36,081 nt of DNA from an uncultured Bacteroidota bacterium (GTDB taxonomy: Bacteria; Bacteroidota; Bacteroidia; JABEUT01): assembly GCA_903916255.1 (NCBI GenBank), contig CAIWVW010000031.1, forward strand, positions 1 to 36,081, given 5' to 3'. This document shows, piece after piece, positions 23,055-33,020 of the stretch (the first letter of the stretch is position 1; each line of letters starts with the position of its first letter). The notes under the pieces are model-generated. The model did not search any database. It was not told where the DNA came from and saw only the letters and a program-made list of their open reading frames with translations. The translations under genes and the position numbers were made by a program.

Positions 23055-24746
23055 CTAATACTGTCTTATCAGTTCAAGGGCTTTATCCAGCACTTCGTCT
23101 CGGTTCTCCAGTATTCCATTTATGGTGGGCTGAACAACAATATCAGGGATGATTCCAACCCTTTGCGTTTCTTTTCCATCGGGATAATAAACGCCAATTC
23201 CGCTTATTAAAGTTCTTATTTTTCCAGGCAACAAAATGGGGGATACATTTCCGTCGGCACCAGCAGTGGTGCTTCCCAAAACAGTTACGTTTGGCGCAAC
23301 CCGGAATGCCATAGCAGTAAATTCTGCCTGGCTTTGAGTTAATTCATTTACAAGTATTACAATCTTTCCTCTATAATAATCGGTATTGTTGTCCTCTCCA
23401 ACGGATGCCGGCTTCGTATAAGTAAATAACCCGGGAGTTGTTATATTACCATTGGAAAACTTAACAAAATTTGAGGAAAAGGGTAGCAAATATTTACTGA
23501 AGCTATAAACAATAAATGTGGAAGGATAACATCGTAAATCTATAATAAGCCCCTTGGTCTTCATCATATTTTTTGCGATGGTTGGCAAATATTCGCTTTT
23601 AATGCTGCCCGGATAAAGGTAAGCTATGTCAGGTGACAAGTATTTAAAACAGGTATCTTTTCTTTGAAAATTGTTCATAGTCCACATGGGATTGTATGGT
23701 AAACATTTTATAGTTGCAGTATATGTTTTACCACCTCTCTCATAAGTAAGTTTTAAAATGGTATCATTTGTCCGGAACAAATTTCCCGCAACAATCCGCA
23801 ATTGTGTAGGATAGTTGGATGCAGGAGTTAAATGCAATCTCTCTTTCACAATATCCTCAACCGATATGTTGTTTACAGTTATTATAACGTCCCCTTTATC
23901 AAGTCCGGCGCACCCTTCCTTTTCTCTCATCAATCCATAAACCACTGCTTTATTTTCAATAAATTTTACCTTTAGCGGTGCAGCATTTTTGCCCCAATAC
24001 TTTTCAATTGTTGAATCACCGTATATATTGGCGTGTGTGTCGTGTATGTTGGCAATCAATTCCAACGCAGTTAACCGGTAACTTAAATTATTGGAATCAT
24101 TTTCAAATTTTGGAATAAATTCAGCCAGAACACTATCCCAATTTCTTCCTATAAGATGTTTATTCGGATAAAAATAATTTATGATATTCCAGTACCTGTA
24201 CAATGCTAATAGCCGAAAGCTGATGTCCGGGTTCGCTATGCTATCATAGGTTTTTTCATTCGTAAACTCTGGGTTACCAATCATAGTTATATTCACATAA
24301 TAATTATGATCACTTCGTTTAGCATTCCTGACATCTATCAGCGTTTTTGATAATTCCAAACCCAATTCAAGTGTGTCATTGAGCCAATTTAAATCAGGAT
24401 AAAGTTTAACTCCAGCACTATCCATCTTTTTTGTTTTTTTAATATCGACTGGTCCAAGCGTTTTTATCCATTCCAATAGTAGCTTATTCCGTTCCTTAGT
24501 GTTGCTGCAATTCTTAATTTTCGGAATAATTTTAAATAATTCATCGTCCCAGTTATAAGCTCCATTTGCAACAGCAGGGTGATAATATTTTAAGAAGCCC
24601 CATACTTTGCCAAGAATAAAAAGATTTTGAATAGTAGAATAAGGAATCGGATTTGATTTGCCTTGGGTGCAACTATTCAGGCAAGTCACTAGCAAAGAAA
24701 CAAACAGGCTTATACGAGCAATTATTTTCCGGCTGAATAATGTCAT
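23055..24746 (-). CDS. S41 family (tail-specific) peptidase lipoprotein with PDZ-like domain
   Basis: This 563-aa lipoprotein starts from ATG 24746: signal peptide MTLFSRKIIARISLFVSLLV with lipobox LNSC. Residues about 30-240 form a helical N-terminal region. A PDZ-like part follows (KVKFIENKAVVYGLM, CAGLDKGDVIITVNNISVED, about 260-310). The S41 protease domain ends the protein: GLIIDLRCYPS, GKIVILVNELTQSQAEFTAM with the likely nucleophile S in TQSQAE, and VLGSTTAGADGNVSPILLPG. Expected to cleave C-terminal tails or short peptides in the periplasm or at the cell surface. A classical Lys base is not evident, as in several S41 subfamilies. The start is chosen for the lipoprotein signal; ten extra residues are possible. 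A TATATTTG box lies 19 bp upstream. Confidence 0.88.
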   Translation of the reverse strand: MTLFSRKIIARISLFVSLLVTCLNSCTQGKSNPIPYSTIQNLFILGKVWGFLKYYHPAVANGAYNWDDELFKIIPKIKNCSNTKERNKLLLEWIKTLGPVDIKKTKKMDSAGVKLYPDLNWLNDTLELGLELSKTLIDVRNAKRSDHNYYVNITMIGNPEFTNEKTYDSIANPDISFRLLALYRYWNIINYFYPNKHLIGRNWDSVLAEFIPKFENDSNNLSYRLTALELIANIHDTHANIYGDSTIEKYWGKNAAPLKVKFIENKAVVYGLMREKEGCAGLDKGDVIITVNNISVEDIVKERLHLTPASNYPTQLRIVAGNLFRTNDTILKLTYERGGKTYTATIKCLPYNPMWTMNNFQRKDTCFKYLSPDIAYLYPGSIKSEYLPTIAKNMMKTKGLIIDLRCYPSTFIVYSFSKYLLPFSSNFVKFSNGNITTPGLFTYTKPASVGEDNNTDYYRGKIVILVNELTQSQAEFTAMAFRVAPNVTVLGSTTAGADGNVSPILLPGKIRTLISGIGVYYPDGKETQRVGIIPDIVVQPTINGILENRDEVLDKALELIRQY

Positions 24747-24764
24747 GAAAAGGTAATTATAGAA

Positions 24765-24772
24765 CAAATATA
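24765..24772 (-). promoter_or_regulatory. Promoter -7 element of the S41 peptidase gene
   Basis: Minus-strand TATATTTG is a strict TAnnTTTG match 18 bp before the ATG at 24746. It supports that start over the upstream ATG at 24776. Confidence 0.5.
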
Positions 24773-24884
24773 GCAATGTTATAAAATGAACTGAAATTAA
24801 GTCTGGTGGTTATAATTCCCTTAATATTTCCTTCACACCCAAAATCCATAAAAAATCTTACTTTCGCCCACTCAAAGAAAGCCT

Positions 24885-25472
24885 ATGTACGATTATTTTC
24901 AGGGAAAGATAGTGGAAAAGAACCCGGCTTATGTGGTGCTCGATTGTCATGGTATTGGATATATGCTGAATATCTCTATTAATACCTTCGATAAAATACC
25001 GAATGGTGGTGAATGCAAACTGTTTGCCCACCAGGCTATTCGGGAGGATGCACATGTACTATATGGCTTTGCCGAACCGGAAGAACGCGTTATGTTCAGG
25101 GATTTAATCAGCGTATCGGGAGTGGGGGCTGCAACGGCAAGGGTAATGTTATCTTCCATGTCACCCAACGATATTCAGAATGCAATCGTTAATGGAGATG
25201 TGAGCAGGCTGAAAGCTATAAAAGGAATAGGAGAAAAAACGGCCCAGCGGATTATTGTGGACCTGAAGAGCAAGGTAGGCAAGGAAAATTTTGGTTCGAT
25301 GCCTATAATTGGGGGGGCGCACAATAATTTACGGAGCGAGGCGTTAAATGCACTTGAAACACTTGGATTTGCCAGAAATGCAGCAGAAAAAGCAATTGAT
25401 AAAGTCATTCGCGAGGGGGGAAATTCCATCTCTTTGGAAGAATTGGTTAAAAGTGTATTGAAAAACTTTTAA
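24885..25472 (+). CDS. ruvA: Holliday junction helicase DNA-binding subunit RuvA
   Basis: This 195-aa protein has the usual RuvA length. It forms a tetramer that holds the four-way junction while RuvB drives branch migration and RuvC cleaves. Domain I is an OB-fold with DYFQGKIVEKNPAYVVLDCHGIGYML. Domain II has two helix-hairpin-helix motifs: LISVSGVGAATARVMLSS (about 74-91) and LKAIKGIGEKTAQRIIVDLK (about 109-128). Domain III (about 146-195), with EALNALETLGF and AIDKVIREGGNSISLEELVK, contacts RuvB. It lies 87 bp upstream of sprA, a neighbourhood I recall as conserved in Bacteroidota. ruvB and ruvC are not in the window. Confidence 0.97.
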   Translation: MYDYFQGKIVEKNPAYVVLDCHGIGYMLNISINTFDKIPNGGECKLFAHQAIREDAHVLYGFAEPEERVMFRDLISVSGVGAATARVMLSSMSPNDIQNAIVNGDVSRLKAIKGIGEKTAQRIIVDLKSKVGKENFGSMPIIGGAHNNLRSEALNALETLGFARNAAEKAIDKVIREGGNSISLEELVKSVLKNF

Positions 25473-25559
25473 TTTCGTCCCCTCTAATTTAACAATTATT
25501 AACCATTTAAACCACCTGCTGTTGCAACATTTTACTCTTTATTGTTAAGTATAAATTAG

Positions 25560-28500
25560 TTGATTCCTCTCAAAAAATACGCACTCTTTATCCTTGGGGT
25601 AATGTCCTTCTTCTGCATGGCAGAAGTCAAGGCAGGTAGCACGTACAAGCTATCCGACAATCTCTACAAGGATACTTTCTGGCACAATTTTATTTGCCCT
25701 GCCGATACCGGCGATACCACTAAATATGATGATGGGCTTCCATACCCTTTTGTCGACCAATCGGGCGAAATGAATCCGCTTTATAACCCTGATGGCGGAT
25801 TAAGGCTCACCAACCCTTCGAACATAAAAACCAATGTAATTTATAATACCACTACGGGCCAGTATGATATTTACCAAACCATTGGTAATGATATAGAATA
25901 CCGTCCGCCAATGGATATGGATTCCGACCAATATGAGGAATATATGTGGCGACAGGAGGAGAAAAAATATTTCCAGCAGAAAGTAACGGCTCAAACACAG
26001 ACAGCAGCCCAGAAAAAAGCGCTGATACCGCCTATTAAAATAGGAGGTAAGTTTTTTGAAGATGTTTTCGGGGGGAACACGGTGAATATCACCCCGCAGG
26101 GGTCTGCTGAGCTGACATTTGGTTTCAATAACTCTAAAATGTTAAACCCTGCTTTGCCTGTGGCACAAAGGAGTTTAACCACATTTAACTTCGATGAGAA
26201 TATACAGCTTAGTGTAACGGGGCAGATTGGTACCAAGTTAAAACTTACCACCAATTACAACACCAAGGCAACTTTCGATTTCCAAAACCAAATGAAGCTG
26301 CAATATGCAGGTAAAGAGGATGATATAATAAAAGAAATAGATGCGGGTAACGTAACTTTCCCCTTGCCGGGAACACTTATAACGGGCAGCCAGAGTTTGT
26401 TTGGTATTAAAGCTAAATTGCAATTCGGCAGGCTGACTTCTACCACCGTATATGCTCAGGAAAAAGGCGACCGCAAAACAATTACAGTTCAAAATGGTTC
26501 GCAAACTACTAATTTCAATATTAAGGCCGACCAATATATGGCCAACCAGCACTATTTTCTCGCGCAGTATTTCCGCGACAATTATGATACTGCCTTGGCT
26601 CATCCGCCATTGGTTACCGAAGGTATTACCATCACCCGTGTGGAAGTGTGGGTTACAAACACCAGTTCGGCTACCCAAAACACACGTTATATTTTGGCAT
26701 TCAGTGACCTTGGTGAAAGCCAGCCCCACTTTACCGAAAGAACAGGAGGTCCCGTTCACTTAAATACCCAGTATGGATATTTCTCGCCAACCACGTTATA
26801 TATGCCATCTGATTCGGTTAACTCACTCGACCCATACGTGCTGGAGAAAACTCCGGGCGTTTCAAACCCTACCAGCGCTATTTCGGCGTTGCAAAGCAAA
26901 AACCTGCAACAGGTTACCGACTTTGAAAAGGTGGATTTGGCGCGTATGTTGGGCCCGTCAGATTACACACTTAACCCGCGTTTAGGATATATTTCCTTAA
27001 AACAGCCGCTCAATTATGACCAGGTACTTGCAGTTGCGTTCCAGTATACTAAAAATGGCAAGCTTTACCAGGTTGGTCAATTCTCGACCGATGGAGTACC
27101 TACAGCAAATGAGTTGGTGGTAAAAATGTTGAAAAGCACCAATGTGAGCACCAGCCAGCCTATTTGGAACCTGATGATGAAAAATATTTATGCGCTGGGT
27201 TCTTATCAAATCAATGCTACAAATTTCCTTTTGAATATCTGGTATTCCAATGCTGCCACAGGGTATGATATTCCTTATCTTCCGCAAGGAAACCTGAAAG
27301 GCAAACAATTGCTGGAAGTAATGGGGCTCGACCAACTGGACCAATCAGGCGACCGTTCACCCGACGGGTTATTTGATTTCTTGCCCGGCCTAACGGTCGA
27401 CCCTACCAACGGTTACGTAATCTTCCCGATGGTAGAGCCTTTTGGATATGGCTTGCGTATGAAAATGGCTGCAGCCGGAGATTTGGCGCTTGCTCCCAAT
27501 TATGTTTTTCAACCCTTGTATGATTCACTTTTAATTTCTGCACAGCAACAACCTAACTTAGACAGGTATTGGATTCGCGGCAGCTTCCAGTCTTCTGCCA
27601 GTTCCGATATTAATTTAGGAGCAGCCAATATTCCGCAGGGTTCCGTACTTGTAACAGCAGGCGGAAATAAACTTACAGAAAACGTAGATTATACAGTAGA
27701 TTATACGCTTGGAAGGTTGAAAATATTGAATCAGGGCTTATTAAGTTCAGGCACTCCTATACAAATTTCATTGGAAAATAATGCTTTGTTCAGTATACAA
27801 TCTAAAACATTCTTTGGGGAACATTTCGACTACATGGTTTCGAAAGATTTTAACCTCGGTGCAACGGTTGTGAACTTTACCGAGCACCCGCTTACGCAGA
27901 TTGTAAGTATTGGGCAGGAGCCTGTTTCAAATACTATGATTGGCTTGAACGGCGACTTCAAAAAGCCCGCACCATGGCTGACGGATTTGATAGATAAGTT
28001 GCCGATGATTCATACCAAGGCGCCTTCTGAAATTACAGCCAGTTCGGAATTTGCAGCTATGATACCGGGCCACCCGAAATATATCGGCAGCACAGGTACC
28101 GCTTATATCGATGACTTTGAAGGCGGCGAAAGTTTTATAGATATTTCCCAACCTTTAACTTGGTCCCTTGCCAGCACACCTGCCGGGCAGCCTTCCGAGT
28201 TTCCGGAAGCGGCGTATAATAACGATTTGCGTTTTGGCATGAATCGTGCAAAAGTGGCATGGTATGTGGTCGACCCTTTATTCCAGCAGGTGGAAAGCGG
28301 TGTTACGCCTGCCAATGAAACAGCTGCCCAAATGTCGGATGACCGTATCCGTATGGTGCTGCAAACGGAAATTTTCCCGAATGAACAATCGGCTACCGGA
28401 ACACCGATTAATTTGCCGGTATTGAACGTTGCCTTTTACCCCACGCTGAAAGGACCATATAACTATGACGCGAAAGTAACAAATGTATCGGACGGTGTTT

Positions 28501-31500
28501 CTTCCAGCGGATTACTAAACAGGCCTACAAGCCGCTGGGGAGGTATTCAACGCCCGTTGCAGGAAACAGATTTCGAGACAGACAATATCCAGTTTATTGA
28601 GTTTTGGATGATGGACCCGTATGGTTCTAAATATGATAGTACAAACCTTAAAAATTCTGTCGGTACATTATATTTTGATTTGGGTGATGTTTCAGAAGAT
28701 GTATTGAAAGACGGAGTAAAAAGTTTTGAAAACGGCTTGCCTACCAATGCATCCGACGCTGCCGATTCGGCCAATACCAATAACCCATGGATGTCGACAA
28801 ATTGGGGTCATGTACCTGTGAACCCCGCACTGGTAAATGCATTTGATAATGACAACACTACCCGTCCTTTTCAGGATATTGGATTAGATGGTTTATCAGA
28901 TGCACAGGAAAGAACTTTTTTCGGTTCGTATGTAAACGCTATGAATGCTATTGGAGGCGTAGCAGCTCAAGACGCGAATAATGACCCGTCTTCGGATGAT
29001 TATCATTATTACCGGGGAGATGATTACGATACTAAGAATGTAGGAGTATTGCAACGTTATATGATGTATAATGGCTTGGAAGGCAACTCAGAAACAAGTT
29101 TACAATATGGAGGGCAAAACCCGAATGGCGGTAATTATCCGACTACTGAAACAACCTTGCCAAACACAGAGGATATAAATCAGGATAACACACTTAGCCA
29201 GGATGAGGCGTATTATGAATATGCCGTGAATGTAACCCCTACCGCAATTACCCCGGGTAATGTTGGCAATAACTTTATTATTACGGCATTTAAGGCAACT
29301 TCCGCTACATTGCCCGATGGTACGCAACATCAAAACTATTGGTATCAATTCAAAATTCCGATTAACGAATATGCCCGCAAGGTGGGTAATATCTCCGATT
29401 TTCACTCCATCCGTTTTATCCGGATGTATTTTAAAGGCTTCGACAATCAGGTGGTATTACGTTTTGGCAAATTGGAACTGGTGCGCGATGAATGGAGAAA
29501 ATTTGCAGGCTCATTGCTTGGCCCCGGCGATTATGTACCGAATGAAAATTCGACCACCTTTGATGAGTTTGGCGTTAACCTGGAAGAAAACTCCAATACT
29601 ACTCCTGTAAACTATGTAATTCCACCGGGCATACAACGGCAGTTGAATTTACAATCGGCTAACCTCGTTCAGTTAAATGAAGGTTCGCTGGCATTGGATG
29701 TATGCGACCTGCAGGATGGTGATGCAAGGGCTGTTTCAAGAAATGTGCAGCTTGACCTTCGTGCGTATAAAACCATGAACATGTTTGTACACTGTCAGTC
29801 GGCAGACCCAAGCAGCCCATTGAAATATGGCGATGTTACTGCCTTTATACGTGTAGGCAGCGATTTTACTGAAAACTATTACGAGTATGAAGTGCCATTG
29901 GCTGTAACTCAACCCGGTAATTATAATACCAGCAACAATAATGACCAGACTACCGTTTGGCCTACCGATAATACCATGACCATACAATTGGCTACCCTTG
30001 AAAATGCAAAACTTGCCAGGGATGCAGCCATGGAATCTAATACGGCTATCACCTTCCAAACACCATATACCGTAAAGGATGGCGTAAATAATGTAACCGT
30101 AGTTGGTAACCCAACCATCAGCAACACCCAAGTGATAATGCTGGGTGTAAGAAATCCGAAACGCACGGTTCTAACAATGTCGACCGACGATGGAAAACCC
30201 AAGTGCGCGCAGGTGTGGTTCGATGAGTTGCGTATGACAAACTTCAGTGAAAAGGGCGGTGTTGCAACCGTTAACCGCGTAACCGCCAAGCTCGCCGATT
30301 TGGGAACCTTGTCATTATCGGGCCATGCATCTACGCCGGGTTTTGGAACATTGGAAGCCAATGTAGGCAGCCTTAGCCGCGAAACCGATTTAGGATATTC
30401 CGTAGCTACAAACCTTGAAATGGGTAAATTCCTGCCTCCTTCTTGGAGCGTGAGCGTACCAATGTACATGTCCTACTCCGACCAATGGATTTTGCCGGAA
30501 TACAACCCGCTCGACCCCGATATTCTTTTAAGCAATACACTGAATGCGCTTAATAAGCAAGGCCAGGATTCCATAAAAAGCATCGTTATAAGCCGCACCA
30601 TTGCGCGCAGTCTGAACTTTACCAATATTCATAAAAACAAAGGGAAAAATCAGAAGCACACCCACTTTTGGGATATAGAAAACTTCTCGGGCAGTTATGC
30701 ATTTACCGAGCAAAATACACATGATGTAAGTTACCAGTCTGATTTAACCGAAAGTTATAAGGGAGGATTGACCTATGCGTATTCCTTCCATCCTAAACCA
30801 TTGGAGCCGTTTAAAAAGATTGATTTCTTCAGGAAGCGGAAGTTTCTTGCGCTGATAACCGATTTCAATTTCTACCCGATGATAGATAAGTTATCTGTAA
30901 GTAATATGTTCGACAGGGAATACTCCTCATTCCAATTAAGAAACACCATTCCGGATGCCGGCGATATTTTTATGCCTATTGCGGTGAACAGGGCTTTCAA
31001 TGTTGTGCGCACCTACAACATGAGCTATTCGATTACCAAATCGCTGCGGTTTGACTTTATGGCCACCAACGATTCGCGTGTGGAAGAACCGGAAGGCATA
31101 CCCGTAAATACAGCGCAGCAGCGGGATACGGTGGCGCGAAATTTCTTTACCCGCCAAATAAACACTGATTACAAACAAACAGCGGGTGTAAACTATGATG
31201 TGCCGCTTAAAAAAATACCGTTCCTCGACTTTATTACCCTTACGGCGCACTATGCCGCCGGCTATGAATGGGTGCATGCACCGTTCGGCTATGACTCTTT
31301 GGGCGCCACTATTTCCAACTCCAATACCAAATCCATTAACAGCACGCTTAATATGGCTACGCTGTACGATAAAGTTCCTTTCCTGAAAAAGATGCTGAGA
31401 GATGAGAATAAGAACAAGCCTTCGCCGGTAAATAAGCAGCCGTTGAACAAACAAAACCTCGCTGCTAACAAGCCGCCTGCGGCTCAACCGGAAGATACCG

Positions 31501-32912
31501 ACAAAACAAAAGACGGGATATACTACGGCGAAAAATATTTAGCGTACCTGGCAACTTCTCTGAAAAATATAAATTTCTCCTTTACGCAAAATAAAGGAAC
31601 CGTATTGCCCGGATTTAACCAATCGTCGGCCATATTGGGAATGGCTCCCGGCGATAACTGGGCCCCCGGGCCTGCCTTTGTTTTTGGCAGCCAGACAAGG
31701 ATAATACAACATATTGAACAGGACAGCCTGCTTGAACGATTGGTAAACGATTATACACCTGTTAACACCGTTAATACGCAGACTATTAATTTCCGTGCCA
31801 ACTTTGAGCCTTTGCCCGATTTGAAGATTGATATTACAGCTATGCGAACCCAATCGCAAAACCAAAGTTTCTACCTGCGCGATACACTCGGACCGGATGA
31901 CAGATACCACTTCAGCACAAATAGCCTGAATGAAAGCGGTACCTTCAGCATGAGTTATATTTTTGTCGGTTCCATATTCTCAGGAAGCAGTGGGTCTACC
32001 AGTACATCACGCGTATTCCAGCGTTTTATTAACGATACCTATACGGTTTCACAAATCCTTGGCAGCAGGAATCCGTATTCTGTGTATAACCCGGTAACAG
32101 GATATGCCAGCGGATATAGTATTTATTCTCAAAACGTAGCCATACCTGCATTTTTGGATGCATATTCGGTGCAGAACCCGCACAATAACCTGACGACATT
32201 CTTCCCATCTGTTCCCTTGCCAAACTGGTCGCTTACTTACAACATTTACAAACCTATTGCCAGCGTTTGGCCATGGGCTAAAAAGAATATCACTTCCATT
32301 ACCCTTAGCAATGCCTATACCGGAACCTATAGCGTAGGAGGATATACCTACAACCAGTTGTTTACAACCGATATTTTTGGAAACCCAACAGCCAGGGACT
32401 TGAATGGCGATTTCCTGCCCAGGGATATGATTCCTTCCGTATCCATTTCCGATGCATTTTCACCGTTGATAAAAGTAGCCGTAACCTTCAAGAGCAATAT
32501 TACCTCCAACTTTGAAATCCGCAACGACCGCCAGGCTGCACTGGATATGTCTGATATTGAAGTGGCCGAAGTTCATGGAACGGAATATATTTTAGGCTTG
32601 GGATATAAGATTAAAAATGTTCGTTTGCCCATAACAATAGGAGGAAAGGCCATTAAAAATGACGTAACCCTTCGTGCTGACCTTTCCCTGAGGAGTAATG
32701 AAACCCTTATTGAAAATGCCATTAACCGCTCCAACCAGATTACCGGCGGCCAACAGATTATTACCATTAAAACCCAGGCGGAATACAACATTAATACCCG
32801 TGTAACCTTCCGTATATTCTTCGATAAGATTATCAATAATCCGTTCATTTCCTCCACCTTCCCAACATCCACTATGGACGGAGGAATTGCCATACGGTTC
32901 TCGCTGACATAA
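25560..32912 (+). CDS. sprA: Type IX secretion translocon SprA (Sov)
   Basis: This 2450-aa outer-membrane protein fits the size of SprA/Sov (about 2400-2500 aa), which forms the very large 36-stranded barrel exporting type IX substrates and gliding adhesins. The start is TTG at 25560: the codon before it is an in-frame stop (TAG 25557-25559), and the first ATG (codon 15) would remove the signal peptide (IPLKKYALFILGVMSFFCM). Features include repeated TonB-like/SprA_N-type regions with long polar loops, the characteristic AYIDDFEGGESFIDI near residue 850, and a large set of C-terminal amphipathic strands ending FPTSTMDGGIAIRFSLT. Other T9SS genes (porV, gldK-N, porU) are not in the window. It follows ruvA by 87 bp and may be co-transcribed with it. 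Confidence 0.95.
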   Translation: MIPLKKYALFILGVMSFFCMAEVKAGSTYKLSDNLYKDTFWHNFICPADTGDTTKYDDGLPYPFVDQSGEMNPLYNPDGGLRLTNPSNIKTNVIYNTTTGQYDIYQTIGNDIEYRPPMDMDSDQYEEYMWRQEEKKYFQQKVTAQTQTAAQKKALIPPIKIGGKFFEDVFGGNTVNITPQGSAELTFGFNNSKMLNPALPVAQRSLTTFNFDENIQLSVTGQIGTKLKLTTNYNTKATFDFQNQMKLQYAGKEDDIIKEIDAGNVTFPLPGTLITGSQSLFGIKAKLQFGRLTSTTVYAQEKGDRKTITVQNGSQTTNFNIKADQYMANQHYFLAQYFRDNYDTALAHPPLVTEGITITRVEVWVTNTSSATQNTRYILAFSDLGESQPHFTERTGGPVHLNTQYGYFSPTTLYMPSDSVNSLDPYVLEKTPGVSNPTSAISALQSKNLQQVTDFEKVDLARMLGPSDYTLNPRLGYISLKQPLNYDQVLAVAFQYTKNGKLYQVGQFSTDGVPTANELVVKMLKSTNVSTSQPIWNLMMKNIYALGSYQINATNFLLNIWYSNAATGYDIPYLPQGNLKGKQLLEVMGLDQLDQSGDRSPDGLFDFLPGLTVDPTNGYVIFPMVEPFGYGLRMKMAAAGDLALAPNYVFQPLYDSLLISAQQQPNLDRYWIRGSFQSSASSDINLGAANIPQGSVLVTAGGNKLTENVDYTVDYTLGRLKILNQGLLSSGTPIQISLENNALFSIQSKTFFGEHFDYMVSKDFNLGATVVNFTEHPLTQIVSIGQEPVSNTMIGLNGDFKKPAPWLTDLIDKLPMIHTKAPSEITASSEFAAMIPGHPKYIGSTGTAYIDDFEGGESFIDISQPLTWSLASTPAGQPSEFPEAAYNNDLRFGMNRAKVAWYVVDPLFQQVESGVTPANETAAQMSDDRIRMVLQTEIFPNEQSATGTPINLPVLNVAFYPTLKGPYNYDAKVTNVSDGVSSSGLLNRPTSRWGGIQRPLQETDFETDNIQFIEFWMMDPYGSKYDSTNLKNSVGTLYFDLGDVSEDVLKDGVKSFENGLPTNASDAADSANTNNPWMSTNWGHVPVNPALVNAFDNDNTTRPFQDIGLDGLSDAQERTFFGSYVNAMNAIGGVAAQDANNDPSSDDYHYYRGDDYDTKNVGVLQRYMMYNGLEGNSETSLQYGGQNPNGGNYPTTETTLPNTEDINQDNTLSQDEAYYEYAVNVTPTAITPGNVGNNFIITAFKATSATLPDGTQHQNYWYQFKIPINEYARKVGNISDFHSIRFIRMYFKGFDNQVVLRFGKLELVRDEWRKFAGSLLGPGDYVPNENSTTFDEFGVNLEENSNTTPVNYVIPPGIQRQLNLQSANLVQLNEGSLALDVCDLQDGDARAVSRNVQLDLRAYKTMNMFVHCQSADPSSPLKYGDVTAFIRVGSDFTENYYEYEVPLAVTQPGNYNTSNNNDQTTVWPTDNTMTIQLATLENAKLARDAAMESNTAITFQTPYTVKDGVNNVTVVGNPTISNTQVIMLGVRNPKRTVLTMSTDDGKPKCAQVWFDELRMTNFSEKGGVATVNRVTAKLADLGTLSLSGHASTPGFGTLEANVGSLSRETDLGYSVATNLEMGKFLPPSWSVSVPMYMSYSDQWILPEYNPLDPDILLSNTLNALNKQGQDSIKSIVISRTIARSLNFTNIHKNKGKNQKHTHFWDIENFSGSYAFTEQNTHDVSYQSDLTESYKGGLTYAYSFHPKPLEPFKKIDFFRKRKFLALITDFNFYPMIDKLSVSNMFDREYSSFQLRNTIPDAGDIFMPIAVNRAFNVVRTYNMSYSITKSLRFDFMATNDSRVEEPEGIPVNTAQQRDTVARNFFTRQINTDYKQTAGVNYDVPLKKIPFLDFITLTAHYAAGYEWVHAPFGYDSLGATISNSNTKSINSTLNMATLYDKVPFLKKMLRDENKNKPSPVNKQPLNKQNLAANKPPAAQPEDTDKTKDGIYYGEKYLAYLATSLKNINFSFTQNKGTVLPGFNQSSAILGMAPGDNWAPGPAFVFGSQTRIIQHIEQDSLLERLVNDYTPVNTVNTQTINFRANFEPLPDLKIDITAMRTQSQNQSFYLRDTLGPDDRYHFSTNSLNESGTFSMSYIFVGSIFSGSSGSTSTSRVFQRFINDTYTVSQILGSRNPYSVYNPVTGYASGYSIYSQNVAIPAFLDAYSVQNPHNNLTTFFPSVPLPNWSLTYNIYKPIASVWPWAKKNITSITLSNAYTGTYSVGGYTYNQLFTTDIFGNPTARDLNGDFLPRDMIPSVSISDAFSPLIKVAVTFKSNITSNFEIRNDRQAALDMSDIEVAEVHGTEYILGLGYKIKNVRLPITIGGKAIKNDVTLRADLSLRSNETLIENAINRSNQITGGQQIITIKTQAEYNINTRVTFRIFFDKIINNPFISSTFPTSTMDGGIAIRFSLT

Positions 32913-32989
32913 GCCGGAGCCCTGCAGGCAATTATTCTAAGTCGCTTTAGAAAGGTGAGGTAAATCATTCCCTGCATTTAAATTATATG

Positions 32990-32997
32990 TAGTTTTG
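32990..32997 (+). promoter_or_regulatory. Promoter -7 element of sdhB
   Basis: TAGTTTTG is a TAnnTTTG match 23 bp before the sdhB ATG, in the 108-bp gap after sprA. It indicates that sdhB is transcribed on its own. Confidence 0.5.
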
Positions 32998-33020
32998 CGT
33001 GTATAAATATATAGCACATT

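Noticed and set aside
29921-30469. Long minus-strand frames opposite sprA (for example 29921-30469 and 30936-31487)
   Set aside because: Shadows of the sprA coding frame; no start context, no domain, low-complexity translation.
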